Assembly (NCBI RefSeq): GCF_010500895.1
Contig: NZ_JAAAWO010000011.1
Span: forward strand, 103,044-167,043
Source: Alteromonas genovensis
GTDB lineage: Bacteria; Pseudomonadota; Gammaproteobacteria; Enterobacterales; Alteromonadaceae
DNA: 64,000 bases
Direction: 5' to 3'
The position numbers and the translations under genes are program-made. Positions 1-8,521 of the stretch are shown piece after piece. Numbering within the stretch: the stretch's first letter is position 1; each line of letters opens with the position of its first letter. The notes beneath the pieces are model-generated. The model saw only the letters and a list, made by a program, of their open reading frames with translations. It was not told the DNA's origin and did no database searches.

Positions 1-238
1 CGATTTGACCATTTACCTAGATGTTGAACCTGCTATTGGTCTAGAGCGCGCCCGCGGGAGGGGAGAGCTTGATAGAATTGAACAATCGGGGATTGCATTT
101 TTTGAGCGTACTCGAGAGCGCTACCTAGCGCTTGCTAATAATGATGACAGTATTCGAATTGTTGATGCTATGCAGCCAATAAAAAGCGTTCACAATGACA
201 TTAAGACCTTAATCAATAACTATGTGGTAGGTGTGTAA
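1..238 (+). CDS. tmk: Thymidylate kinase, C-terminal fragment (cut by window start)
   Basis: This is the last 78 or so codons of dTMP kinase, which phosphorylates dTMP to dTDP for DNA synthesis. The segment begins with the family's core strand (DLTIYLDV) and contains the lid-region arginines ([13 protein letters not shown]) that contact ATP phosphates. The 5' part with the Walker A loop lies outside the window. It ends three bases before the next start, which fits the common tmk-holB gene order. The assignment is firm for a fragment. Confidence 0.9.
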   Translation, partial: DLTIYLDVEPAIGLERARGRGELDRIEQSGIAFFERTRERYLALANNDDSIRIVDAMQPIKSVHNDIKTLINNYVVGV

Positions 239-241
239 CCC

Positions 242-1123
242 ATGTATCCCTGGTTTAATGATGTCTTTCATTCATTTACTTCCCGATACTTAGCGAACAA
301 GCTTCATCACGCTTTATTGCTAAGTGGTGCAAGTGGTATCGGTAAATACAGGTTGGCACAAGAGTTAGGCAACGCACTTCTATGCAAAACACCTACACAG
401 CAGGGCGCGTGTGAAACATGCTCATCATGCTTGCTGCGTATAGCGGGTAATCATCCCGATCTGTATATTTTAGAAAGTGAAAAGCAGCTAGGTGTTGATA
501 AAATACGCGAAGGCATTGCTAAACTCAGTGGTACGGCTCAGATGAGTGGCAATAAAGTACTGCTTATACCCAATGCCGATACGATGACTGAAGCCGCGGC
601 CAACGCGCTGCTAAAAACGTTGGAAGAGCCGACTGCGAATACTTATCTTGTGCTTATTACCAGTAGCATTACAAAGTTAATGCCTACCATACTGAGCCGA
701 TGTGAAAAACACGCGCTACCGTTACCCAGTCTAGCGTTAAGTTTGAACTACCTGCGCGAATGTGGCGTAGAAGATGCCAGTGAAGCATTATTAGCAGCGT
801 ATGGTAACGCGCCGTTACGCGCTGAAGCGGCTTTAAAAGGTGAAGAAGAATTTAGCTTTCGCACGTTTAATGATGATTTTCAGGCATTGCTCGCGGGCGA
901 TGCCAGCAGTCAAGCACTTCGCTTGGCAAAAAAATGGCAAGATAACGCGGTGCTAGCGTCTCAGTGGTGCATGCAAAAAGCCCATGGCGATTATATGGCT
1001 AGCCAACAGCCGTCAGATTATTCCCGTTACGCACAGTGCGTAGATGTAGTGAAAACATTGCAACATCCTGGGGTGAATAGGTCGATGGTACTATTTGGGC
1101 TTTTAAAGTTATTTCAGCGATAA
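242..1123 (+). CDS. holB: DNA polymerase III subunit delta prime
   Basis: This is a clamp-loader subunit that helps load the beta sliding clamp at replication forks. The 293-residue protein has a P-loop-like GASGIGK at residues 29-35, four zinc-binding cysteines (C48, C57, C60, C63), and the SRC sensor motif at 152-154, all typical of delta prime. The ATG lies three bases after the tmk stop, so the two are translationally close. Its length is slightly below the E. coli protein. The family is clear. Confidence 0.93.
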   Translation: MYPWFNDVFHSFTSRYLANKLHHALLLSGASGIGKYRLAQELGNALLCKTPTQQGACETCSSCLLRIAGNHPDLYILESEKQLGVDKIREGIAKLSGTAQMSGNKVLLIPNADTMTEAAANALLKTLEEPTANTYLVLITSSITKLMPTILSRCEKHALPLPSLALSLNYLRECGVEDASEALLAAYGNAPLRAEAALKGEEEFSFRTFNDDFQALLAGDASSQALRLAKKWQDNAVLASQWCMQKAHGDYMASQQPSDYSRYAQCVDVVKTLQHPGVNRSMVLFGLLKLFQR

Positions 1124-1166
1124 ATAGTGGCCAACGAATAACGACTAATATGAGTAAAGGTGTAAC

Positions 1167-1946
1167 TTGTTTGTAGATTCTCATTGTCATTTAGACAGAT
1201 TAAAGCAGGGCCCAGAGGCCTTGGCTGAAACCCTTAATTTTGCGCGAACTCGTGGCGTTGAGCACTTTTTATGTGTTTGCGTTTCGGTTGCCGATTTTGA
1301 CAGCATGCGAGAGGCCGTTGTTGGATTTGATGATGTCTCCGTGTCCTGTGGCGTACATCCTCTTCACCAAGATGAAGCATGCACTTACGATGAATTGCTA
1401 GAAAAAGCACAGCAGAGTGACGTAGTGGCCGTGGGCGAGACGGGCCTCGATTTTTTTTATAGCCCCGAAAGTAAAGATGTTCAGTTAACTTCGTTCATCG
1501 ACCACATAAAAGTAGCTAACGTCACTAATAAACCACTTATCATTCACACACGAGACGCCCGTGAAGATACAATTAATTTACTGAAAGAGCATAAGGAGCC
1601 GAGTACTAAAGGGGTGTTGCACTGCTTTACTGAATCTTTGGAAATGGCTCAAGCTGCAATAGAGATGGACTTTTATATTTCTATTTCAGGGATCGTTACG
1701 TTCAATTCAGCAGATGAATTACGCGAGGTGGTGAAGGAAATCCCTTTAGAGCGTTTGTTAATTGAAACTGATTCACCTTGGTTAGCGCCCGTGCCACACA
1801 GAGGAAAACAAAACCAGCCTGGATATGTTGTTGAGGTGGCTGAGTTTATTGCTGACCTTAAAGGTATATCGGTGAAGGAATTAGCACGTATTACTACTGA
1901 AAATTTTTATACTCTTTTCGCATTAGCGAAGAAGAGCGCTGCGTAA
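1167..1946 (+). CDS. TatD-family metal-dependent hydrolase (YcfH-like)
   Basis: This 259-residue protein belongs to the TatD family of metal-dependent DNases and hydrolases. It shows the N-terminal HxH metal ligands (VDSHCHLD), the later HTRDA and HCFTE motifs, and the C-terminal ETDSPWLAP motif. Its position after tmk-holB is where YcfH is found in enteric bacteria. The start appears to be TTG at 1167, because an AAAGG ribosome site lies six bases upstream and the protein then begins right at the HxH motif as in relatives. The physiological substrate is not settled for this subgroup. Confidence 0.88.
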   Translation: MFVDSHCHLDRLKQGPEALAETLNFARTRGVEHFLCVCVSVADFDSMREAVVGFDDVSVSCGVHPLHQDEACTYDELLEKAQQSDVVAVGETGLDFFYSPESKDVQLTSFIDHIKVANVTNKPLIIHTRDAREDTINLLKEHKEPSTKGVLHCFTESLEMAQAAIEMDFYISISGIVTFNSADELREVVKEIPLERLLIETDSPWLAPVPHRGKQNQPGYVVEVAEFIADLKGISVKELARITTENFYTLFALAKKSAA

Positions 1947-1955
1947 GGACTGACT

Positions 1956-2513
1956 ATGCCATCATGGCGCCAAAGCTTAGTGAAAAGTTTACATAAAACG
2001 CGAAGCATACCTGAAAGCCGATATTTTCAAATAGCCACGGCCAATCGCGAGGGCGTGCCTTTCTGTAGAACGGTTGTTCATCGCGGACTAACCGATGACA
2101 ACCAGTTGTTAGTTATTTCAGATACACGTACAGAAAAGTATCAACAGCTGAATGAAAACAACCGATGTCATGTGTCGTGGTACTTTGCTAAAACTCGCGA
2201 GCAGTATCGTTTTAACTGTACAGCTTCAATGGTAACTAAGATTGAACAGCCTGATTTGGTGGAAGCGCAGTGGGAAAAGCTTTCTGATGCCGGTAAAAAA
2301 CAGTTTCTGTGGGGCCGGCCCGGAACGCCTAGGCTAGATGAGTCTGCATTGAACGTCGAAGGGGATTATTCAATCGTTCCCGCACATTTTTGTGTACTAT
2401 CTCTTAACATTGAAAATGTGGACTACCTTAATTTACGTGGTAATCCACAGCATAGGGAATGGCACGAAAAGGATGAGAATGATAACTGGGTGAGCCAGTC
2501 GGTCATTCCGTAA
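1956..2513 (+). CDS. Pyridoxamine 5'-phosphate oxidase-like FMN-binding protein
   Basis: This 185-residue protein resembles the Alr4036-type branch of the pyridoxamine-phosphate-oxidase fold, a split-barrel FMN-binding domain. The N-terminal half (residues 20-75) carries the strand pattern and the FCRTVV...RTEKYQQL segment typical of FMN contacts. The C-terminal part (FLWGRPGTPR) matches the extension of that branch. It follows tatD by nine bases and is probably co-transcribed. The genuine PNP oxidase PdxH is a different subfamily, so no vitamin B6 role is claimed. Confidence 0.75.
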   Translation: MPSWRQSLVKSLHKTRSIPESRYFQIATANREGVPFCRTVVHRGLTDDNQLLVISDTRTEKYQQLNENNRCHVSWYFAKTREQYRFNCTASMVTKIEQPDLVEAQWEKLSDAGKKQFLWGRPGTPRLDESALNVEGDYSIVPAHFCVLSLNIENVDYLNLRGNPQHREWHEKDENDNWVSQSVIP

Positions 2514-2595
2514 TGCGTTTTACGGTTAAGGCTCACGGTTGAGGCTTCAGGCTGAGACTAAGGGAGAGTGAATGAGAGAAGAGGGATAGGAAGTC

Positions 2596-2624
2596 GAGCC
2601 GCCAAACATAATCACAGGCGGCTC
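2596..2624. terminator. Hairpin between convergent genes
   Basis: A perfect 8-bp stem (GAGCCGCC with GGCGGCTC) encloses a 13-base loop between two convergent genes. There is no T-tract on either side, so it may work only as a weak bidirectional terminator or as a 3' end stabiliser. Confidence 0.4.
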
Positions 2625-2645
2625 AGCAGATAGCCTATCAGGTGT

Positions 2646-3281
2646 TTAATCAAATACTTTAGAAATTGGCTCGTCGCCTTTGAACAAGTAGGTGATTAAA
2701 TTATCCTCGCTTGTTCGGCCGACGCTTTCCACGATAGCAGTAGCTACGTCTTCTCTTGGGATCACTGCTTCATCTTGGTTGTCCGGCATGTCAGTTCTCA
2801 CTAGGTGCGTGCCAGGCTCATTGAGTAATGTTCCCGGACGTAAAATAATGTGATTCACACCGCTTTTTATTAAGTATTCATCCGCCACGTGTTTGGCAAC
2901 TAAATAAGGTCTCATTTCGCCCTGTATTGAGTCTGGATCACCTGCGCCGATAGAGCTCACCATAATGAACTTGGGGACTTTCGCGCGTTTAGTGTAGTCG
3001 ACAGCTTTTTGAGCAGCCCACAAGTCAATCATAATCGTTTTGTCTGCACCAGTATTACCACCTGAACCCGCTGTAAACACCACAACGTCCACGCCTTCGA
3101 AGTGCGAAGAAAAGTCTTTTTCTAAATCTTGCTCAATAACGCTTAGGTTGCTGTTATCAATATCAGACAATTTTTCTGGGCTCCTGACTGGGGCAATAAC
3201 ATGATGACCAAGCTCTAACAGTTTTCCTGTCGCTTGCTTACCAATTTGACCAGATGCGCCAATTACGAGTACTTTCGCCAT
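2646..3281 (-). CDS. NAD(P)-binding atypical short-chain dehydrogenase
   Basis: This 211-residue protein has an N-terminal Rossmann motif (VLVIGASGQIGKQ) and matches the atypical SDR / NmrA-like group with YwnB/YhfK-like members. The region around residues 105-135 (MVSSIGAGDPDS) occupies the usual active-site strand but shows no classical YxxxK pair. The start chosen at 3281 has a strong AAGGAGG seven bases upstream; a start 16 codons earlier would place that signal inside the gene. It is monocistronic. The substrate is unknown. Confidence 0.8.
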   Translation of the reverse strand: MAKVLVIGASGQIGKQATGKLLELGHHVIAPVRSPEKLSDIDNSNLSVIEQDLEKDFSSHFEGVDVVVFTAGSGGNTGADKTIMIDLWAAQKAVDYTKRAKVPKFIMVSSIGAGDPDSIQGEMRPYLVAKHVADEYLIKSGVNHIILRPGTLLNEPGTHLVRTDMPDNQDEAVIPREDVATAIVESVGRTSEDNLITYLFKGDEPISKVFD

Positions 3282-3519
3282 AAATATACCTCCTTGATGT
3301 ATGAACCTATTAATAGTCCACACAAACAAAAACGATCAGTTATGTCGATAAGTCGCACGTAACTGCGGTGCATAGCGATAATATACCGGTTTTATATGCG
3401 TAAAAGTCCAATGCTCCCGTTTTATCACTTGCTTTACGTTGATAATTCAATTTCCGTAAATGGCGTAATCAATGGTGTTTGTTGTACACTTAGCATACAC
3501 GTGCTCACGAGATTTTGAT

Positions 3520-4356
3520 GTGCCTAAAGTAAAGTTGATACTTCTTACTCTTGTCTCCTTTTTCTGTTTTCAAATAAAGCACGTCAGTGCTGTTGAAACT
3601 ATGAAAGTTCTCTCGGCAAATACGCCCGTATTTAGCGAGTTTCAAAGCGATGGAGGTGTTAAAGGTTATTCGGTGGACTTTGCTACAGCATTACTTAATT
3701 TAGCGGGTATTCAAGCTGATGTTAGGCCATTGCCTTTCGCGCGATTAATTCAAGAGCTCGATACCGGCGAACTCATGTTAGCGACTGGTATAGGTCGAAC
3801 CGCAGAACGAGAAGACAAATATTTTTGGATAGCACCATTAACTGCAAACGTAGTGGGGTTGTATGGCAAAAAGGCCATAGACCTTGATCTACTGACGGCG
3901 CAAAACAAAACCATTTCTGTTGCAGTAATGCGGGGAGATTATCGAGTTGAATTAGGGAGTGAATACCCTCAGTTTGTTTTACACCAGTTCAATACCTGGA
4001 ATCAAGCGGTAGATGCTGTACTAAAAGACAGGGTAGACGCCATATTTTTCTCTGATCTTGGTATGGCTATTTTTTGTCAGAAAAACGAATTGGATTGCTC
4101 CACCGTCAGCAGACAATATTCCCATAACGTGTTGTACAGCTATGTGGCGATGCCAAAGACAGATAAAAATAGAAAATACGCCACCGATTTAGTAAAAGAA
4201 GTGAGTCGACTTTTAAAGCGTCCAGAATATTCAGAAATTAAACGTCGATGGCTGCCAGTATTAGAAGACTATTCACCGAATGTATCTGAAATAGAGGGCG
4301 TCATCGTTCTCGGCAAGACCTTGGTAGATGACAATAGCCAGGGTGATTACCAATGA
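3520..4356 (+). CDS. Periplasmic solute-binding family 3 module, first of a tandem pair
   Basis: This looks like an extracytoplasmic substrate-binding protein of the amino-acid-binding (SBP_bac_3) type. From a GTG start at 3520 it has a signal peptide (KVKLILLTLVSFF, ending HVSA) followed by a single binding domain (PVFSE...GYSVDFATALL...TAERE). An upstream ATG at 3472 would give an unusual long n-region. No permease or ATPase is adjacent, so it may feed a sensor or act alone. The C-terminal EGVIVLGKT segment recurs at the end of the next ORF. The next ORF is a homologous module without a signal peptide in the +1 frame, which suggests one ancestral two-domain protein. Confidence 0.65.
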   Translation: MPKVKLILLTLVSFFCFQIKHVSAVETMKVLSANTPVFSEFQSDGGVKGYSVDFATALLNLAGIQADVRPLPFARLIQELDTGELMLATGIGRTAEREDKYFWIAPLTANVVGLYGKKAIDLDLLTAQNKTISVAVMRGDYRVELGSEYPQFVLHQFNTWNQAVDAVLKDRVDAIFFSDLGMAIFCQKNELDCSTVSRQYSHNVLYSYVAMPKTDKNRKYATDLVKEVSRLLKRPEYSEIKRRWLPVLEDYSPNVSEIEGVIVLGKTLVDDNSQGDYQ

Positions 4357-5071
4357 GGAGCCATTATTTAGTGAGCGAAACAAGCGAGGAGAGCTTTCGG
4401 GATACGCCGTTGATTTGGTTCAGAGCATACTGGTTGAAGCAGGTATCAAAACCGATATTTTAAGTGCACCTTGGCAGCGTATTTTAATTGAAAGTGCAAT
4501 GAAACAAGATGTACTCGTATTTTCATTAGCGAGAACTGTTGAACGAGAGGAGCTATTTCATTGGATCACTCCCATAACTCAAAACGCCTATTCTATATTT
4601 TCCAAACGTGGAAGTAATACCGACATTTCTTCACTGAACGAATTGCCTGCAAGTAGCCGAATTGGCGTGCTTAAGGGAGACTTTAGACAAGATATTATTA
4701 AAAAGGCAGGTTATTGGGCTGTACCTAAAAACAGCTGGAAGAGTGCTGTGTTAGCCCTTGAAAGCGGTAGTGCAGACTATCTGTTTTTCTCCGATGGCGG
4801 AATGGACATTGTTTGTGATGATTTAGGTGATAAGTGCAATAGCATCACTAAACTTTTTACTTACCAAAAAGCAACAACGTATTTAGCTGTATCAAAAAAG
4901 GGCACCACCCCTGAACTTGTGGAAAAACTTATTGAAGCGTCAATTGCTTTTAAACAATCAAGCCAGTACAAACACCTTACTGAGAGGTGGCTGGCTGATT
5001 ATGCGACCCGCACGTCACTATCGCTGACAGAGGACGAGGGCGTAATAGTGTTTGGACAGACTGAATACTGA
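4328..5071 (+). CDS. Second solute-binding family 3 module, no signal peptide
   Basis: This 247-residue ORF aligns along its length with the preceding module: EPLFSERNKRGELSGYAVDL parallels PVFSE...GYSVDF, TVEREELFHWITPIT parallels TAEREDKYFWIAPLT, and EGVIVFGQT closes it. It overlaps the upstream ORF by 29 bases in a different frame, has no signal peptide and no evident ribosome site, and an in-frame TAG lies directly before its ATG. As a free-standing protein it would stay in the cytoplasm, which is odd for this family. I infer it is the second half of a frameshifted fusion; translational coupling is the alternative. Confidence 0.6.
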   Translation: MTIARVITNEEPLFSERNKRGELSGYAVDLVQSILVEAGIKTDILSAPWQRILIESAMKQDVLVFSLARTVEREELFHWITPITQNAYSIFSKRGSNTDISSLNELPASSRIGVLKGDFRQDIIKKAGYWAVPKNSWKSAVLALESGSADYLFFSDGGMDIVCDDLGDKCNSITKLFTYQKATTYLAVSKKGTTPELVEKLIEASIAFKQSSQYKHLTERWLADYATRTSLSLTEDEGVIVFGQTEY

Positions 5072-5355
5072 ATAATGAGTAGTTAGTAGCGACCAAAAGA
5101 TAAAGTAGGCCATTGTTTGTTGGGTTGACGTTAAAAAATGTGTCTAATAACCAGTATGTTGACTACCCATTAAGGTAAATTAGTGTTACTAATATTTCAA
5201 TTGCTGCTAATAATTACACCGTAGGAATGTGCCAACGCTTTCCCGATGTATCGAATTTAACAGCGATACAATAAACAACTTTCAATAACAATGAATTGTT
5301 GAAAAATTAAATTCAATGTACACCTCATTCTAAAAACATAATTAAGGGAGTAGTA

Positions 5356-5721
5356 ATGACAACGGAAGAAAAAATGTATTGGGGGCTAACGGCACGAACA
5401 TACTGCACGCTCATACATATAAGCCAATTGGCGAGTATTGTTATACCTGGGCTGGGGCTTATTTTGCCTATTGTTATGTGGATAGCCCACAAAGACCAAA
5501 ATGAAGACATAGACAAACACGGTAAAGTAACGGCTAACTGGTTAATAAGCTTAGTTATCTATTCAATAATCTGCGGAATTCTGCTGTTGATATTTATTGG
5601 TGCGTTCGGGTTAATGATTCTGGGCATTCTAAACTTAATTTTTGCAATTATTGCAGCGTTAAAAGCCAATGGGGGAGAGCTGTGGCATTACCCGTTGAGT
5701 ATCAAGTTCTTCAAAGTATAG
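5356..5721 (+). CDS. DUF4870 small membrane protein
   Basis: This 121-residue protein carries three hydrophobic segments (about residues 24-45, 60-82 and 85-106) and the DUF4870/Tic20-like pattern: an N-terminal helix, then a cytoplasmic stretch (HKDQNEDIDKHGKVTANW) before a pair of helices. GGGAG lies five bases before the ATG. The function of the family is unknown; it is a plasma-membrane protein. It is preceded by an AT-rich region and stands alone. Confidence 0.8.
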   Translation: MTTEEKMYWGLTARTYCTLIHISQLASIVIPGLGLILPIVMWIAHKDQNEDIDKHGKVTANWLISLVIYSIICGILLLIFIGAFGLMILGILNLIFAIIAALKANGGELWHYPLSIKFFKV

Positions 5722-5822
5722 AGGCTCAGTAACTGTTCGTTGCTTATACTTATTTGCCTGTGATGCCTATCACAGGCTTACACTTTGCGCACTTACACAT
5801 ACCCATTCTAAGGCGTCACTCA

Positions 5823-6308
5823 CTACCGCAACTTTGTTGCACAGCACTGTTTAAACTTCTTATTGCTGCCACAAAGACATGGCAAGTTCCTACCGTACTT
5901 TATTTTTCCACAGTCATCGTGAAGCGTACCATCGTGATAACGCCATTGATTATCCTCAATAAGGAAATTAGATGTTTCATGCAGCTGAAATAGGCTTTTA
6001 TTCTCAAAATAAAATGCCGTAAATTCAACGGTATCAAGTGTTGCTTCTTGAGCGGATGGGGGCGTTATCTGAAGAGCAAACCACAAGGCGCCATCAGCAC
6101 TTTGTTTAAGGCTTTCTACGGTTAAGCCTTCTTGTTTTTCACGGGTGTAGGTATTAATTACGAATTCGTACTGGTTTGTCGCATATGCTGAAAATCGAGA
6201 ACGCATAAGTTGCTCTGCACTTTTCGGCGATTTGGTACCATTTAAAAGGGGCTCACAACAACGTTCAAAAGAAGCGGAAGAACAACAATAGCAACGCATA
6301 ACACTCAT
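5823..6308 (-). CDS. ychJ: YchJ family protein with SEC-C zinc motifs
   Basis: This 161-residue protein has a cysteine cluster at each end: CYCCSS...CC near residues 6-18 and a SEC-C motif PCLCGS...FKQCC near residues 143-156, which bind zinc in related proteins. The central NTF2-like part (SAEQLMRSRFSAYA) is the hallmark of the UPF0225/YchJ family. The cellular role of YchJ is not established. A second in-frame ATG three codons downstream (6299) is equally plausible as the start. Confidence 0.85.
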   Translation of the reverse strand: MSVMRCYCCSSASFERCCEPLLNGTKSPKSAEQLMRSRFSAYATNQYEFVINTYTREKQEGLTVESLKQSADGALWFALQITPPSAQEATLDTVEFTAFYFENKSLFQLHETSNFLIEDNQWRYHDGTLHDDCGKIKYGRNLPCLCGSNKKFKQCCATKLR

Positions 6309-6482
6309 CTACACTTAGGGTTTCATGAAGCTATAGTTTATCGCATTACCAGAGGGAATTGCGAGGAAGCACTGCGAGAGTGCATATTGAAAGCGTAGCC
6401 AAATGAGAGCACTACATTGCCTGATTCCTCTCTATTTTCTTTCCATTTCTTCTCTGTGCTTTTTCTATGTTTCCTCTTTATA

Positions 6483-6908
6483 TCACCAAGGGCCAACCGC
6501 AACATTTTTGCTCTGCTGAGTATTGTCTACTTTTACGTTAACTAAACTCACAGAGTAAAGTTCACAGAGCTTGCGGATCATGTCGCTGTCTGTGGGTTGT
6601 AAGTCTAAATCTATATTTTCAACATACAGCGTTTTACATTGGCCGCCAGTAATGAGCTTACTTATCCACTCTGGTACTTTCTCTTTCTCAGGCTTTTGAA
6701 TGCGAATAGCATTTACAACGTCTTTAGAAAACGCAACTGAGTCAGAGAGAAGATAACTCCACCCCTTGTCATTTCTTTCTTCAAAGCTTCCTTTTCCTTC
6801 ACCGGGGAAACCTTCAATGGGTAATGGAAGTTGAACTACATTTTCAACCGCGGTACTTGATACAGCGTTACGAAGTGCATTGAATCGACAAACTGGTGAA
6901 TTACTCAT
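6483..6908 (-). CDS. SulA-like SOS cell-division inhibitor (candidate)
   Basis: This 141-residue protein fits the layout of SulA: a variable N-terminus, then GWSYLLSD, SKDVV, a WISKLITGGQCKTLYVEN core and a C-terminal IRKLCELYSVSLVNVKV segment, similar in spacing to the part of SulA that binds FtsZ. Sequence identity to E. coli SulA is low, so the name rests partly on context. Two adjacent LexA-type boxes lie 34 to 66 bases upstream, and AAGG precedes the ATG by eight bases. Such a protein would block FtsZ assembly during DNA damage. An unrelated SOS gene remains possible. Confidence 0.6.
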   Translation of the reverse strand: MSNSPVCRFNALRNAVSSTAVENVVQLPLPIEGFPGEGKGSFEERNDKGWSYLLSDSVAFSKDVVNAIRIQKPEKEKVPEWISKLITGGQCKTLYVENIDLDLQPTDSDMIRKLCELYSVSLVNVKVDNTQQSKNVAVGPW

Positions 6909-6941
6909 AGAACATACCTTATTTTTATAAAACCATTTTAA

Positions 6942-6957
6942 CTGTTTAGGTATACAG
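6942..6957 (-). promoter_or_regulatory. LexA box, perfect CTGT-N8-ACAG
   Basis: The 16-mer has exact CTGT and ACAG arms with an eight-base spacer, the gammaproteobacterial LexA consensus. It lies 34 bases upstream of the SulA-like start codon, a usual position for repression. Confidence 0.75.
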
Positions 6958-6958
6958 T

Positions 6959-6974
6959 GTGTATGTGTATACAG
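6959..6974 (-). promoter_or_regulatory. Second LexA-like box, one arm mismatch
   Basis: Read on the minus strand this is CTGT-N8-ACAC, one base from consensus. It is separated from the first box by one base (17 bp centre to centre). Tandem boxes are known to tighten LexA control. Confidence 0.55.
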
Positions 6975-7118
6975 TAGTTGCGATGAGTTCCTTTTGCAAG
7001 CAATAGATTGTGTTTTTTTCGAACAACTGCGAGAATTCTATCTAAGTGCTTTTAAATAAAAGGAATTTTTATTACGTCGTAAAATTTGAATCTGGTACTG
7101 TTCGCTGTTGCAGGTTTT

Positions 7119-7166
7119 AGTACAAGTATTAGTGCAGGTATCAGTACAGGCTTCAGTACAGGCGTC
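7119..7166 (+). repeat. Four-copy 12-bp tandem repeat
   Basis: Four imperfect copies of AGTACAGGCTTC (first copies AGTACAAGTATT and AGTGCAGGTATC) run head to tail in the 454-base gap between the SulA-like gene and yqaA. No ORF is visible here. Confidence 0.7.
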
Positions 7167-7285
7167 ATTACAAACAAAGAGACTAGAGATAGGAAATACC
7201 CGTTATTTCTTGTGTACTTTTAAAGTAACCACGGGCTTTTTATGAAAGTGGGCTGCACGTTTATTGGTAACCTCACATACATTTG

Positions 7286-7313
7286 GCAGTAAGGTTAAGG
7301 CAGTGAGGTTAAG
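7286..7313 (+). repeat. Two-copy 14-bp direct repeat
   Basis: GCAGTAAGGTTAAG is followed directly by GCAGTGAGGTTAAG, with a degraded third copy after it. It lies just upstream of the yqaA-like gene and may be slippage-derived. Confidence 0.6.
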
Positions 7314-7362
7314 GCAAAGTGATAGGGCAATGAAGGAAAGGCAATTATAAAAAGAGAGCATA

Positions 7363-7794
7363 ATGAACTTCTTTGTTAATCTTGGTTATGCGGGAATGTT
7401 TGTCAGTGCATTTTTGGCTGCCACAATATTGCCCTTTAGTTCAGAAATAGTTATCACAGCACTGTATAGCAATGGTCTCTCTGGTTGGGGTTTACTGTTG
7501 GTGGCGTCCAGTGGAAATATTCTAGGTGCCCTGGTGAACTACGTACTGGGTTTTAAATATGGTAGGGTGGTTGCAACAAAACTTTTAAGAATAAGCGAAA
7601 ACGCGTTTCTTCGCGCCTCTCACTTTTTTACCCGGTGGGGAAAGTGGAGCCTACTTTTGTGTTGGGTGCCAATTATTGGCGACCCAATCACGCTAGTAGC
7701 AGGAGTGCTTCGCAGTAATTTTTGGTTTTTCCTTTGTGTTGTTACTATGGCGAAAACCGCTCGCTATTCACTGCTGCTATTCATTCTGTCATAA
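7363..7794 (+). CDS. yqaA: YqaA family membrane protein (VTT/DedA-like)
   Basis: This 143-residue integral membrane protein belongs to the YqaA branch of the SNARE-associated/VTT (DedA-like) fold. The early reentrant-type segment (ATILPFSSEIVITALYSNG), the GN.LGALVNYVLG motif and the later CWVPIIGDPITLVAG are characteristic. AGAGAG precedes the ATG. DedA-type proteins are linked to lipid-carrier recycling and membrane homeostasis; YqaA itself has no firmly defined role. Confidence 0.85.
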   Translation: MNFFVNLGYAGMFVSAFLAATILPFSSEIVITALYSNGLSGWGLLLVASSGNILGALVNYVLGFKYGRVVATKLLRISENAFLRASHFFTRWGKWSLLLCWVPIIGDPITLVAGVLRSNFWFFLCVVTMAKTARYSLLLFILS

Positions 7795-7839
7795 ATCGTT
7801 CAGTGCGCTATTGTTGCAGCGCATGCTGAAAGTAAATGT

Positions 7840-8520
7840 TTAAGGATATTGAGGGCTATTTGCTTTAGCCGCTGATTTTTTTGCCTGCTTTCGACTTCTT
7901 TTCTTTTTGTATGTTATTAACCATTGTTTTGCTCTCGGAGCTAAGACGATGATTCCCGCTAACCAATACCATATAGGTTCTTGCCAAAAGGTTTTTTGTG
8001 ACCAACTGAAGTGCAAAAGAGTCAGTGGTAATATGAGATAAATTGCATTGTGGAGCTGCTGCCAACGCTTCCCCATTTTTCTTTGTAGTACCTTAAAAGA
8101 GGTCGCAGTAAGAGCTAATAGTAGCAATAACGCCACCATGCCAACCACAATGTAAGGGCGGCTAATGAGTTCACTTAGCACTAACGCCATATCAAGCTGA
8201 AGTTCAAACAAAATGTAGGTACTTAAATGAGCCAATGCGTAGACGAACACATAAACACCAAGCATTCTTCTGAACTGAATGGGAGCAGGGCTACGCATTT
8301 GCTTAGCCAATGGGCTGAGCAATAGGGTAATGAATAAAAGGTGAATTGCCCAGATGCCCGTTTCATTTAACAAAGTATCCACTGGGTCCGGCCCTAACGT
8401 ATCGGTAATTCCAGCGTAGAACAGCCACACTAAGTAACCGAGAGCTACTACGTGAATAACTGATTTAATTGAACGTCTGAGCCATGGAGACAGTCGCAGG
8501 GGGGCTTTCCTAGGTGCCAT
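7840..8520 (-). CDS. msrQ: MsrQ, heme-binding membrane subunit of methionine sulfoxide reductase
   Basis: MsrQ (YedZ) passes electrons from the quinone pool to the periplasmic reductase MsrP. The 226-residue protein has about six hydrophobic helices and the ferric-reductase-like core with histidines in helix segments (WAIHLLFITLLLSP, YALAHLSTY, WQQLHNAIYLILPLTLLHF). It ends in a lysine-rich cytoplasmic tail. Its ATG is one base after the msrP stop, so the two are translationally coupled. Confidence 0.93.
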   Translation of the reverse strand: MAPRKAPLRLSPWLRRSIKSVIHVVALGYLVWLFYAGITDTLGPDPVDTLLNETGIWAIHLLFITLLLSPLAKQMRSPAPIQFRRMLGVYVFVYALAHLSTYILFELQLDMALVLSELISRPYIVVGMVALLLLLALTATSFKVLQRKMGKRWQQLHNAIYLILPLTLLHFSWSQKTFWQEPIWYWLAGIIVLAPRAKQWLITYKKKRSRKQAKKSAAKANSPQYP

Positions 8521-8521
8521 C

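Noticed and set aside
5754..5993. A plus-strand ORF near ychJ
   Set aside because: It overlaps the end of ychJ on the opposite strand and lacks a ribosome site.
7195..7245. CCCG and CGGG arms flanking a T/A-rich loop
   Set aside because: The arms are short and the loop is long; no T-tract, so not called a terminator.
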